In this document: piece by piece, positions 45,434 through 54,389 of the stretch | Layout of the letters: each line of letters starts with the position of its first letter | Position numbering within the stretch: position 1 is the first letter of the stretch | Assembly (NCBI RefSeq): GCF_000174755.1 | Contig: NZ_ACLQ01000019.1 | Coordinates: forward strand, 1-64,000 | Direction: 5' to 3' | Length of the DNA: 64,000 bases | Source: Capnocytophaga gingivalis ATCC 33624 | GTDB lineage: Bacteria; Bacteroidota; Bacteroidia; Flavobacteriales; Flavobacteriaceae | The notes under the pieces: model-generated | Told to the model about the DNA's origin: nothing | What the model saw: only the letters and a program-made list of their open reading frames with translations | Database searches by the model: none | Made by a program: the position numbers and the translations under genes

Positions 45434-46165
45434 ATGGAAAAAATAAAAGCCTATCTCTCCTCTTTGATGCAGAACAAGAATGTTCGCTTCTGGGGATTTC
45501 AACTTTTTTTAGCTTTCTTGCTGATCTTTGCGCTTATATATATTACCCTTCTCTCGCTTGATAGCTGGACAAGGCATGGCGAGTTTGTCGTAGTGCCTGA
45601 CCTAACACCCAAGATGAGTGAAAAAGGAGGGAAAGTAGAGAAAGTCCTTACCCTAAGTGAAGCACAGGAACTGTTAGAAAAAAATCATTTACGCTATGAA
45701 GTGATTGATTCAGCGGCTTATGACCCAAATCTCCCCAAATATGCTGTGGTAAGCCAAACCCCTGAACCCAATGAAAAGGTAAAAAAAGATAGAAAAATAT
45801 ACCTAACACTCAATCCTGCCAATTATCGCAAGATCACTGTGCCCAATGTGATACAAATGCCACTCTCTACCGCTGAGGATAACCTAAAATCCGCTAAGTT
45901 CCAAGTGGGAAAGATTACCTATGTCAATAATATAGGTAAGGATATGGTGCTCCAGATGTTCTATAGGGGAAAAGAAGTAAAACCCAGAACCCTCGACAAG
46001 GACGGGAAAAAAGTACTCTATGAAGGAGATAAGCTCTTGGAAAACTCCAAAATAGATATAGTCTGTGGTAATGGCTTCGATGCCTCCAACCCCGACGCAA
46101 CCCTCCCCAATGGTGATACTTCCAATACAGGAGATGGAAAAGACAACGGAGGCATTGATTTTTAA
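45434..46165 (+). CDS. membrane-anchored PASTA-domain protein
   Basis: 243 aa. One membrane segment (FQLFLAFLLIFALIYITLLSL, about residues 19-39) places the rest outside the inner membrane. Two to three PASTA modules follow: LTLSEAQELLEKNHLRYEV ... VVSQTPEPNEKV ... LTLNP, then ITVPNVIQMPLSTAEDNLKS. PASTA domains bind peptidoglycan fragments; here there is no kinase domain, which is usual for flavobacterial members. The C-terminal tail is rich in Gly, Asn and Asp. A decayed relative lies at 40505-40662. Confidence 0.85.
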   Translation: MEKIKAYLSSLMQNKNVRFWGFQLFLAFLLIFALIYITLLSLDSWTRHGEFVVVPDLTPKMSEKGGKVEKVLTLSEAQELLEKNHLRYEVIDSAAYDPNLPKYAVVSQTPEPNEKVKKDRKIYLTLNPANYRKITVPNVIQMPLSTAEDNLKSAKFQVGKITYVNNIGKDMVLQMFYRGKEVKPRTLDKDGKKVLYEGDKLLENSKIDIVCGNGFDASNPDATLPNGDTSNTGDGKDNGGIDF

Positions 46166-46265
46166 TTAGTTAGAAAATAGTATAGGTTACAGATAAACCT
46201 TTTTTCAACATACAAAATATATAAAGAAAAAAAATTGTATTTTTACCCCCTAAAAAGATAGCTTT

Positions 46266-46756
46266 ATGAAAAAATATTATTATCCATACTCTGCGTAAGT
46301 CTCTATGCTTGCCAAGAGAGTAAGCCTGCAGAACCCGAAGTGACTCAGGAAGAGCAAGAACAAAAAATGGCGGCAGAACGTTTTGAGGCCTTAGGAAAGG
46401 ATCTGGACGAAAATCCATCCTTCAAAGAGTGTGAGGACATTGCCACTAAGGACGAAAAACTCAAGTGCTTCACTGGAAACCTTTCCAAGCTTTACCAAGA
46501 AATGCTCAACAGCCAAAAATTGGCCATCGGTGATGCACTTTCGGATACAGTTAAAGTAACCTTACTGATCAACAACGAAGGTATAATTAGTGTAAAAGAA
46601 GTTGAAATGTCCGAGAAAACCAAAGAACTTCTTCCCTCCTTAGGAGAATTGTTAATGAGCGAAACAGAAAATTTTCCTCCTATTATTCCAGCTAAGAAGA
46701 ATCAAGTAAATGTATCCTCTGAGTTTGTACTTCCCCTGGTGATTGATGTAAAATAA
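46266..46756 (+). pseudogene. small lipoprotein gene with a frameshift after the start codon
   Basis: The body reads a continuous frame with KILLSILCVSLYACQESKP, a lipoprotein signal peptide with the lipobox Cys, followed by a charged domain of about 140 aa ending EFVLPLVIDVK. The only ATG (46266) is out of frame by one base. The A-run after it has six A (46269-46274); seven would give MKKILLSILC and an intact 163-aa lipoprotein. Otherwise translation could begin only at GTG 46340, without the signal. It precedes the response regulator by 6 bases. No domain recognised. Confidence 0.8.
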
Positions 46757-46762
46757 AAACCT

Positions 46763-47941
46763 ATGCCTAAGATACTATTAGTAGAAGATGAGGCTTCTAT
46801 CCGACGGGTATTGGGCAGTATCCTGAGTGAGGAGGACAAGAGTTATGAGGTAACAGAGGCCAGCAATGGTCAGGAAGCCATGGAGAAAATTCGTGAAACA
46901 GCCTATGACTTGGTGCTCTGTGATATCAAAATGCCCAAGAAAGATGGCTTAGAAGTACTCTTGGAAGCTAAAGCGCTCTACCCTACCCTTAGGGTAGTGA
47001 TGATCTCTGGACATGGCGACTTGGAAACAGCTGTACAAGCGATGAAAATGGGAGCTTTTGACTATATAGCCAAACCACCTGACCTGAATCGCTTACTCAC
47101 TACTGTACGTAATGCTCTTATGACACCCCAGCCCCAAGAGGAAGAAAAGCCCAAAGCTACAGGGAAGACAACCAAGAAGACCACTGCCTCAGATATAATG
47201 ATCGGAGAAAGTGCTCCTATCCAAAAAATCAAAGCAATGATCGAAAAGGTAGCTCCTACCGATGTAAGAGTACTCATCACAGGTCCTAATGGTTCTGGTA
47301 AAGAGCTCGTTGCCCGTGCTCTGCACCAGGGTAGTGAGCGTGCCTCACAGCCTATGGTAGAGGTCAATTGTGCCGCCATCCCTTCTGAACTGATAGAAAG
47401 TGAACTCTTTGGACATATCAAAGGCTCTTTCACCTCGGCTGTAAAAGACCGAGTAGGTAAGTTCGAAGCAGCAGACAAGGGTACCATTTTCTTGGACGAG
47501 ATTGGTGATATGAGCCTCTCGGCACAAGCCAAGGTGCTACGTGCCCTACAGGAGAAGAAAATCACCAAAGTAGGAAGTGAAAAGGATATTTCGGTAGATG
47601 TACGAGTAATTGCTGCTACCAACAAAGACCTCAAACAGGAAATTGCTGAAGGACGCTTTCGAGAGGACTTGTATCACCGCTTGGCCGTTATTCTTTTGGA
47701 AGTACCTTCACTGAACCAACGGCGAGATGATATTCCGTTATTAGTTAGCTATTTCACGGATAAAATCAATGAGGAACAAGCCACCAGTAAAAAATTTCAA
47801 CCCAAGGCTATAGAACAGCTCCAGCAATATGATTGGACAGGGAATATTCGAGAGTTGAGAAATGTAGTGGAACGCCTGCTAATCCTCTCCGAAGGAGATG
47901 TCACTATAAAAGATGTAAAAGCTTTTGGTGGCAAAGAATAA
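46763..47941 (+). CDS. sigma-54-type response regulator lacking a DNA-binding domain
   Basis: 392 aa. Receiver domain at 1-120: ILLVEDEASIRRVL, the phosphorylated Asp in LVLCDIKMPKKDG, and AFDYIAKP. AAA+ domain at about 150-390: Walker A GPNGSGKELVARALH, Walker B GTIFLDEIGDM, the sensor region AATNKDLKQEI and GNIRELRNVVERLL. The sigma-54-contacting loop reads GSFTSA instead of GAFTGA. The protein ends after the AAA+ domain, so the usual C-terminal Fis helix-turn-helix is missing. No sensor kinase is adjacent. Confidence 0.92.
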   Translation: MPKILLVEDEASIRRVLGSILSEEDKSYEVTEASNGQEAMEKIRETAYDLVLCDIKMPKKDGLEVLLEAKALYPTLRVVMISGHGDLETAVQAMKMGAFDYIAKPPDLNRLLTTVRNALMTPQPQEEEKPKATGKTTKKTTASDIMIGESAPIQKIKAMIEKVAPTDVRVLITGPNGSGKELVARALHQGSERASQPMVEVNCAAIPSELIESELFGHIKGSFTSAVKDRVGKFEAADKGTIFLDEIGDMSLSAQAKVLRALQEKKITKVGSEKDISVDVRVIAATNKDLKQEIAEGRFREDLYHRLAVILLEVPSLNQRRDDIPLLVSYFTDKINEEQATSKKFQPKAIEQLQQYDWTGNIRELRNVVERLLILSEGDVTIKDVKAFGGKE

Positions 47942-47954
47942 TAAGTAAAAACAT

Positions 47955-47988
47955 AAAAGAGGCTACCCTTTTCAGGTAGCCTCTTTTT
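47955..47988. terminator. bidirectional terminator between convergent genes
   Basis: A 13-bp perfect stem AAAAGAGGCTACC (47955-47967) / GGTAGCCTCTTTT (47975-47987). T-runs lie on both flanks. Confidence 0.85.
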
Positions 47989-48007
47989 CATCTATTACAT
48001 CAACAAA

Positions 48008-49639
48008 TTAAAAAAGCTTAAAAGAAACGGTGAGTAAAAGGTTATCCAAAGTATTGTCTACCTGTACCCTATCACTATTGGTCGCATAGTAAAGTCCCTG
48101 TTGGTGGGTTCGTGTAGCACGGTCATAGGAGAGGTCAAAGCGCAATCCAGAGAACGATAAGCCAAGCCCTCCAGAGAATCCATAGAGGTCGTCCATAGGA
48201 CGATCCTGACCGAGGTTTTTGAAATAACTTCTTTTATAAGGACTTTGTTCATAGCGTGTTCCCGCTCTGAAGAACAAATGAGTTGTTTTACCTACTGGTA
48301 AGCGGTATTCCGCTCCAAAACGCAAGGAAGAAGTATCGCCCAATAGATCTTGGATCACAGTATTTTCTGATCTGAGATTATCGGTGGTAAAGCGCATATT
48401 TCCATACCCCTTATAGGTATAATCCCCACTTACGATCAGCTGCTTGTTCCACACCCAGCTAAGCCCCACTGTCCAAGCACCAGGGGTACGGAATTGGTAT
48501 TTTTCGTAAATATTAGTTACATTTGGTGTAGCGGGATAGGTTCTATTGTCAGAGGTATTTGTCCACAGAGCCTGTGAGGTCTCATCTTGTAGCGTATACC
48601 AAGTAGGAGAAGTATAGCTAAGACCTATACGCACTCCCTCATACACCTCAGCGATAGCTCCCAACTGCATAGAGAATCCACTCCCTGTAGTTTTAAGGTC
48701 ATTTTGGAAAACAGCCGAGCGTATATTAGCAGTATTGTTAAGATATTCTTCTCTTTGCTCAGAAACTACCCTATAATCCACCCTATGAGAGTTAAGATTG
48801 ATCCCAAAGGAAAAGAAATCATAGCGTGCCCCAAAGTTAAAGTTGTATTTGTTTACCCCTCCTTCGCTATATTGATTGATAGTTCGCATCGTAGTAGCCC
48901 CATCGGAGATATTTTTCTTATATTCTCTTTCGTTCAAAGCTGCATTAGCCTCTGAATCCGTTGCTGTTGGAGGGATTCCATCTGGAGCTGTCTTAGGACC
49001 AATCAAGCCGGCAGTATATCCAAGCAAGGCATCACGATATTTTTCAGGCTGAGGAGCTCTCCCCATGCGACTATAGATATTGTTCAATCCCTGAAACTCT
49101 CTTACCCATTGACCTCCTGACTTATAGTAGTTATTCAGAAAAAGATTCTGCTGGGTGATACCATTGGCTCTATTTACAAAATAATCCCCCATGTTTTTAT
49201 CAGGAGTATAGGTATATCCCCAATCATTAGGGTTGAAATTATTCGTTTGTTGATAGTTAAAAGCAAAAGTCATATTTCGCCATCCTTCATCACCTAAAGG
49301 AATAGGGAATACGATCCCAAACTGACTGAAATACACATCATTGGAAGAAATACTATTTTTTCCATTCGCTGTGCCGCCTAAGGGAGTGGCCTTATTATCA
49401 GTAAAGGCTGTCCCTGCAGAAAAAGACAACTCCGTTCTGGTAAGAATAGAACTCCCTGCAGGATTCTGTGAGATAGAGGAAAAATCACCCCCCAAAGAGG
49501 AAAAAGCCCCACTCATCCCCTTAAAACGTGCTGTTCCGGAGAGTTCCTCCATAGAATAACGCAATCCATCAGTATGATTTTGGGCAAAGGCAAAGGTAGT
49601 TGCTAAACAAAAACCTATGGTTAGTATATTTTTTTTCAT
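48008..49639 (-). CDS. FadL/OmpP1-family outer-membrane transporter
   Basis: 543 aa with signal peptide MKKNILTIGFCLATTFAFAQ. The N-terminal plug region GTARFKGMSGAFSSLGGDFSSISQNPAGSSI is typical of FadL/OmpP1/TodX proteins, where it inserts into the barrel and gates uptake of hydrophobic compounds. The rest alternates barrel strands and loops, ending NLLLTVSFKLF with a terminal Phe. The cargo is unknown. Probably co-transcribed with the Tyr-rich lipoprotein gene upstream. Confidence 0.85.
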   Translation of the reverse strand: MKKNILTIGFCLATTFAFAQNHTDGLRYSMEELSGTARFKGMSGAFSSLGGDFSSISQNPAGSSILTRTELSFSAGTAFTDNKATPLGGTANGKNSISSNDVYFSQFGIVFPIPLGDEGWRNMTFAFNYQQTNNFNPNDWGYTYTPDKNMGDYFVNRANGITQQNLFLNNYYKSGGQWVREFQGLNNIYSRMGRAPQPEKYRDALLGYTAGLIGPKTAPDGIPPTATDSEANAALNEREYKKNISDGATTMRTINQYSEGGVNKYNFNFGARYDFFSFGINLNSHRVDYRVVSEQREEYLNNTANIRSAVFQNDLKTTGSGFSMQLGAIAEVYEGVRIGLSYTSPTWYTLQDETSQALWTNTSDNRTYPATPNVTNIYEKYQFRTPGAWTVGLSWVWNKQLIVSGDYTYKGYGNMRFTTDNLRSENTVIQDLLGDTSSLRFGAEYRLPVGKTTHLFFRAGTRYEQSPYKRSYFKNLGQDRPMDDLYGFSGGLGLSFSGLRFDLSYDRATRTHQQGLYYATNSDRVQVDNTLDNLLLTVSFKLF

Positions 49640-49666
49640 TTTCTATTTATTTTTACTTATAATTGA

Positions 49667-50670
49667 TTAATAATCTCTTCTTGTACCTTGGTAGCCACTA
49701 TTTCCACTATTTCCACTATTCCCGCTGTTTCCACTATTTCCTCCTCCATAGCTACTGCTTTCATGATAAGAGCGGGAAGAATTATCATAGGAATTGTTAT
49801 AACTATTATTGTTATAGTTGCCATAGTTATACCCTCTTGAGGAATTGTTATAATTCTCATGATAAGATCGGGAAGAGTTGTCATAAGAACGGGTAGTACC
49901 TCGATCATAGTTATAGTTGTCATAACGATTACTATCTCCTCGACGTCCATTAGTAGGTGAGTACCTACGAGAAGTATTTCCATAAGGGTCTTGGTAATAG
50001 TAATTATTATTTTCCCTATCATAGCGATAAGAAGGATAATAATAGCCATATCCATAATAAGGGTAATAGTAGTTATACCCATAGTAAGGATAGTAATAAT
50101 TATATCCATAATAGTAAGGGTAATAGTAGTTATACCCGTAATAATAAGGATAGTAATAACTGTCATAGTAGCGCCAGCTCCAATAAGGATCATAAGAACC
50201 TAGAGAGATACCCCAGCTCCAGCCACTACGAGGGTAGTAGGAGGAAGAATAATAACCTCCCCAAGCGCCAGAGCCCAATAGTAAGGAGAGCCCCAACCGC
50301 TGTAGTTATAGACATTCACCTGAGAGGGGCGTGCATTCTCTCCCCAGCTGCCATAGGAATTGTAAGTAGGGGCCTGAGAGGAACTATCTGTGCGATAACC
50401 ATCTACATTAGTCAAAGGAGTGTAGGAAGGAGATAGACGCTGTGCCTGATGCTCAAAGTCCTTATACTCAGCTATCTTCTGGTTTAGTTGTTCACGATAA
50501 GTACGTGGAGTACGCTCGTAGTCGTCCCTTTCATAGGAAGGGCGAGGTGCTTTATCTCCATAAATACCATCGTCATATCCCATACCGGTATATACCCCTC
50601 CACAAGAGGTAAGGCCTGTAAGAGCTATCAAAGCTCCTACACCATAATTAATAATTGTCGTCTTTTTCAT
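49667..50670 (-). pseudogene. Tyr/Gly/Asn-rich lipoprotein, split by a frameshift in a G-run
   Basis: The first part (50670 down to about 50260) starts MKKTTIINYGVGALIALTG with lipobox LTSC and is rich in charged and Tyr residues, ending SGWGSPYYWALALG. The second part, in another frame, reads GGYYSSSYYPRSGWSWG and continues through repeats of YNYYYPYYYG and later GNS repeats. The break is at a run of four G on the coding strand (C-run 50259-50262). Five G would join both parts into a protein of 334 aa. Probably an outer-membrane surface or adhesive lipoprotein; no known domain. No export-signal KDD motif follows the Cys. Confidence 0.8.
49995..50200 (-). repeat. DNA repeat encoding the Tyr-rich tract
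   Basis: Consecutive units of about 27-30 bp encode YNYYYPYYG variants inside the Tyr-rich lipoprotein. Such repeats can change copy number by slippage. Confidence 0.65.
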
Positions 50671-50762
50671 AGTGATGTAATTTAAAACATTTGTTTTCAG
50701 TAACTTGTGTTTTTCTTAAAAAATATCATTTCCAAAGAGAACACAGTATCAAAATTATTTTG

Positions 50763-50770
50763 TACTTTTG
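50763..50770 (+). promoter_or_regulatory. TACTTTTG -7 element for proS
   Basis: TANNTTTG octamer 36 bases upstream of the ATG at 50806. No TTG at the ideal -33 spacing. Confidence 0.5.
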
Positions 50771-50805
50771 CACAAATATACAATTTTTGTGCCAAACATA
50801 GTAGC

Positions 50806-52284
50806 ATGAGTAAAAATTTAACATCAAGAGCAGAAGATTACTCTAAGTGGTATAACGAATTAGTAGTAAAAGCAGGGCTTGCCGAAAATTCAGGCGTGCG
50901 TGGTTGCATGGTTATCAAGCCTTACGGATATGCCATTTGGGAGAAAATGAAGGACATTTTAGACAAAATGTTCAAGGATACAGGACACCAAAACGCTTAT
51001 TTTCCTATTTTCGTCCCCAAAAGTTATTTCGAGGCGGAGGAAAAAAATGCCGAAGGCTTTGCCAAAGAGTGTGCTGTAGTAACGCACTATCGTCTCAAGA
51101 CAGACCCTAACCAAAAAGGAAAACTTATGGTAGATCCAGAGGCAAAACTGGAGGAAGAGCTTATTGTTCGCCCCACCAGTGAGGCCATTATTTGGAACAC
51201 CTATAAGAACTGGATACAGTCCTACCGTGACCTTCCCTTGCTCATTAACCAATGGGCAAATGTTGTGCGTTGGGAGATGCGCACTCGCCTCTTCCTACGT
51301 ACCGCTGAGTTTCTTTGGCAAGAAGGACATACCGCCCATGCCACACGTGAGGAAGCTGTGGAAGAAGCCCAAAAAATGAACGATGTATATGCTACCTTCG
51401 TAGAAAAATATATGGGTGTCCCTGTGATTCGTGGACATAAAACTGAGAGTGAACGCTTTGCTGGGGCTGATGATACTTATTGTATAGAAGCCCTCATGCA
51501 GGATGGAAAAGCTTTGCAGGCTGGTACATCTCACTTCTTGGGGCAGAATTTTGCCAAGGCCTTCGAAGTAAAGTTTGCCAACAAAGAAGGAGTCTTGGAT
51601 TACGTATGGGCAAGCTCTTGGGGAGTCTCTACCCGACTTATGGGGGCCTTGATCATGAGTCATAGTGATGACAATGGCTTAGTACTACCTCCACTTTTGG
51701 CTCCTATACAAGTGGTCATTGTACCTATATACAAGGGAGAAGAGCAGCTACAGGCCATCCGTGAGCGAATTACCCCACTAATGAAGGCTCTCAAGGAACG
51801 TAATATCAGCGTAAAATTCGACGATGATGACACTCAAAAACCCGGATTCAAGTTCCATGAATACGAACTCAAAGGAGTACCTGTACGCTTAGCTATTGGA
51901 CAACGCGACTTAGAAAACAATACCTACGAGGTTTCCCGTCGTGATACCCTAACCAAAGAGAGTGTATCTGGAGATAACATCATTGCACACATAGAAGAAC
52001 TCCTTAAGGATATACAAGAGAATATCTTCCAAAAAGCCTTAGCTTACCGCGATAGTCATATCACAGAAGTCAATAGCTATGAGGAGTTCAAAGAAATACT
52101 TGAAAGCAAAGGAGGTTTTCTTTCTGCCCACTGGGATGGTACCCCTGAGACGGAAGCAAAGATCAAAGAAGAGACACAAGCGACTATTCGCTGTATTCCT
52201 TTAGACCAAAAAGAGGAAGCAGGTACTTGTATCTATTCAGGCAAACCTTCCAAAGGACGTGTGTTGTTCGCAAAAGCATATTAA
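50806..52284 (+). CDS. proS: prolyl-tRNA synthetase (archaeal/eukaryote-like type)
   Basis: 492 aa from the ATG at 50806; a longer frame from 50707 would overlap the promoter. Charges tRNA-Pro. Class II core: motif 2 region [36 protein letters not shown] at the N-terminus; [14 protein letters not shown] and the motif 3 region [19 protein letters not shown]. The anticodon domain starts [10 protein letters not shown]. The editing domain of the bacterial type is absent and a C-terminal zinc-like extension is present, which marks the type 3 ProRS found in Bacteroidota. Confidence 0.96.
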   Translation: MSKNLTSRAEDYSKWYNELVVKAGLAENSGVRGCMVIKPYGYAIWEKMKDILDKMFKDTGHQNAYFPIFVPKSYFEAEEKNAEGFAKECAVVTHYRLKTDPNQKGKLMVDPEAKLEEELIVRPTSEAIIWNTYKNWIQSYRDLPLLINQWANVVRWEMRTRLFLRTAEFLWQEGHTAHATREEAVEEAQKMNDVYATFVEKYMGVPVIRGHKTESERFAGADDTYCIEALMQDGKALQAGTSHFLGQNFAKAFEVKFANKEGVLDYVWASSWGVSTRLMGALIMSHSDDNGLVLPPLLAPIQVVIVPIYKGEEQLQAIRERITPLMKALKERNISVKFDDDDTQKPGFKFHEYELKGVPVRLAIGQRDLENNTYEVSRRDTLTKESVSGDNIIAHIEELLKDIQENIFQKALAYRDSHITEVNSYEEFKEILESKGGFLSAHWDGTPETEAKIKEETQATIRCIPLDQKEEAGTCIYSGKPSKGRVLFAKAY

Positions 52285-52290
52285 ACAATG

Positions 52291-52451
52291 ATTAATGTTC
52301 AATGATTGACTAACAGATAAGTACATTAATCAAAAAATTGGTCTATGAAAATAGAAACACTTTTGAATTGATAAACATTTAATTGCAAGTTCTTTAATAG
52401 ATTTAAGGACTATCAATTTTAACGAGAAAATAGTAATCATTGAACATTAAT
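52291..52451. repeat. 17-bp inverted repeats flanking a 127-bp intergenic segment
   Basis: ATTAATGTTCAATGATT (52291-52307) and its exact complement AATCATTGAACATTAAT (52435-52451) bracket an AT-rich stretch without an ORF. Inside, ACAGATAAGTACATTAATC (52313-52331) resembles ACAGATAAGTGTATTCATC at 2434-2452. It may be a dispersed non-coding repeat. Confidence 0.6.
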
Positions 52452-52466
52452 AATTAATTATTAAAA

Positions 52467-53219
52467 TTGACTACTTCATTAGTAGAAATATTTTCAGACA
52501 GCTTGGTGATTATTCCCACCTACAATGAGATAGAGAATATAGAGAGTATTATACGAGTAACGCTCCTACAAGCACCTCATTTCGATATACTTATCGTAGA
52601 CGATAATTCCCCCGATGGTACCGCTGATATGGTAAGGGAGCTCCAAAAGGAGTTCCCTGATCGCTTATTCCTTACAGTAAGACAAGAAAAATCAGGCTTA
52701 GGTACAGCATATATACATGGCTTTCTTTGGGGACTTCAGAGTGAGAAACGATATGCTTACCTCTTCGAGATGGATGCCGACTTCTCACACAATCCAGCAG
52801 ACCTCATCCGCCTATACAGAGCCTGCAAGGATGAGCATGCCGATATGGCCATAGGCTCTCGGTATATCAAGGGAGTGAATGTAGTCAATTGGCCACTAAG
52901 GCGCATTCTACTTTCTTATGGGGCTTCTTTCTATGTAAAGCTTATTACAGGAATGAAAATACAAGACCCCACAGCAGGCTTTATCTGCTATCGAAGAGAA
53001 GTATTGGAAAATATTGACTTTGACAAAATCAAGTTTGTAGGCTATGCTTTCCAAATAGAAATGAAGTACAAAGCCTATGTAAAGAAATTCTGCCTTCGAG
53101 AGATCTCCATCGTCTTTACCGATCGCCTACGCGGAAAGTCAAAGATGAACCTCTCGATCATTAGAGAAGCCATCTTTGGAGTTATTAGTATGAAAATCAG
53201 ACATCTGTTAGGAAGGTAA
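52467..53219 (+). CDS. polyprenol monophosphomannose synthase-like glycosyltransferase (GT2)
   Basis: 250 aa. The start is TTG at 52467, as no ATG exists in the N-terminal region; a TTG near 52503 is an alternative. GT-A fold signatures: VIIPTYNEIENIESII, ILIVDDNSPDGTADMV, FEMDADFSHNPADL (metal-binding DxD) and GSRYIKG. There is no C-terminal membrane segment, as in the short DPM1 type. It transfers a sugar, probably mannose, from a nucleotide sugar to polyprenyl phosphate for envelope glycans or protein O-glycosylation. Confidence 0.88.
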   Translation: MTTSLVEIFSDSLVIIPTYNEIENIESIIRVTLLQAPHFDILIVDDNSPDGTADMVRELQKEFPDRLFLTVRQEKSGLGTAYIHGFLWGLQSEKRYAYLFEMDADFSHNPADLIRLYRACKDEHADMAIGSRYIKGVNVVNWPLRRILLSYGASFYVKLITGMKIQDPTAGFICYRREVLENIDFDKIKFVGYAFQIEMKYKAYVKKFCLREISIVFTDRLRGKSKMNLSIIREAIFGVISMKIRHLLGR

Positions 53220-53236
53220 ATAAAATGTTAAATTCT

Positions 53237-53267
53237 TTGTGTGTATATTTATAAAATTATACATTTG
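53237..53267 (+). promoter_or_regulatory. flavobacterial promoter for the surface lipoprotein operon
   Basis: TTG (53237-53239), 20-nt spacer, TACATTTG (53260-53267); ATG at 53294. Confidence 0.75.
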
Positions 53268-53293
53268 CAACGAATTTCTAAAGAAAATTAAAC

Positions 53294-54385
53294 ATGAAAT
53301 TAAGAAACATTGCTATTGCCTTTTTAGGTAGTATTCTTTTCGCCACTTGTGGAAAAGACGATGAGGGAGATAAATTATATACTCCTGAAGAATCCAAAGC
53401 CATAGTAAAAAGTACTATGGACAACTTCTACAACTGCCTTAAAAAAGCCAATGATGGAGGCTTTGCTAACTTCTTCTATGATGGTCTTTTCAAAGGATTT
53501 GACAGAAATAATCCCGATGGAGAGGAGACGTGGTTCAATATCTTAGGAGAAAAATTTGACAACCAACACTATGCAGATGCCCTACGAGATGGAGTTAACA
53601 AATTCAAGTTTGAAGCACTCAAAGGTACTTATGTATGGAGTAAAAACAAGGAACTATGGGAAAAGACAGCCAATAGTGCTAATATTACTCTAAAATTCCC
53701 TGCTACCAAAGAAGCTACTACCAATAATGGACTTCTTATCATAGACCAATATGAAGATACTTCTGTATCTTATGAAGGAGAAGAATCTTTTCTTCCTACC
53801 AAGGCTCATGGGGTTATTACTGTAGATGGTACCAAAGTATTCGAAGTAACCCTCAACAAGGCTTCTTATAAGAAGGGTACTAACTTCACCATGCCTACAG
53901 AAGTAAACCTTTCTATCTTTACCAATCCTTTCACTACCACAATTAAGTTCAGAGAACAAGGAGCTGGTAATTTTGCTTTTGACTTTGCTTTCGCCTCTGC
54001 AGAGGGTTGTACTACTGCTTTGCATGCTGATGTGAAACTCAATACAACTGATTATGAAAATCTTACTGGTATGGAAGTAATTGATCATATTTCTTTTGTA
54101 GCTACTCAAGGCGAATTACAGATTAAAGGAGTGGTAGATGCAAAAAGTATCAATAAGATAACAAAAGATCAAAATCACGAACTTACTCCTGATGAAATCA
54201 ATACTTTTGTAAAGGCTGATCTATACAGAGGTAATGGCAAAATTGCTGATGTAAAATATGAAAAAGAAAATGGTAAAGGAGTAATCTACTTTATATACTC
54301 TGATGGAAGTCGAGAAAAAGCTGAACAATATGTCTCTGATTTTGGAAAAAGAGTAACTGAGATTTTCAAACGATTTGACAAATAA
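53294..54385 (+). CDS. lipoprotein with a surface-export signal
   Basis: 363 aa. Signal peptide MKLRNIAIAFLGSILFATC with the lipobox cysteine at residue 19-20, followed by GKDDEGD. Lys-Asp-Asp-Glu right after the lipid-bearing Cys fits the lipoprotein export signal described in Capnocytophaga canimorsus, which sends lipoproteins to the cell surface. The body has no recognised domain; it is rich in beta strands in its second half (GVITVDGTKVFEVTLNKASY). The next gene, 4 bases on, encodes a putative outer-membrane barrel. Confidence 0.78.
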   Translation: MKLRNIAIAFLGSILFATCGKDDEGDKLYTPEESKAIVKSTMDNFYNCLKKANDGGFANFFYDGLFKGFDRNNPDGEETWFNILGEKFDNQHYADALRDGVNKFKFEALKGTYVWSKNKELWEKTANSANITLKFPATKEATTNNGLLIIDQYEDTSVSYEGEESFLPTKAHGVITVDGTKVFEVTLNKASYKKGTNFTMPTEVNLSIFTNPFTTTIKFREQGAGNFAFDFAFASAEGCTTALHADVKLNTTDYENLTGMEVIDHISFVATQGELQIKGVVDAKSINKITKDQNHELTPDEINTFVKADLYRGNGKIADVKYEKENGKGVIYFIYSDGSREKAEQYVSDFGKRVTEIFKRFDK

Positions 54386-54389
54386 TTAC

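Noticed and set aside
47062-47634. 190-aa minus-strand frame inside the response regulator
   Set aside because: Antisense of the conserved AAA+ domain, very rich in Ser; no start context or homology pattern.
49657-50193. Long minus-strand frame rich in Ile, Thr and Met overlapping the Tyr-rich gene
   Set aside because: It is the third frame of the TAT/TAC repeat DNA; composition is low-complexity and the other frame continues the lipoprotein.
50000-50200. CRISPR-like repeats
   Set aside because: The periodicity comes from codons for Tyr-rich repeats inside a protein; there are no unique spacers of constant length.
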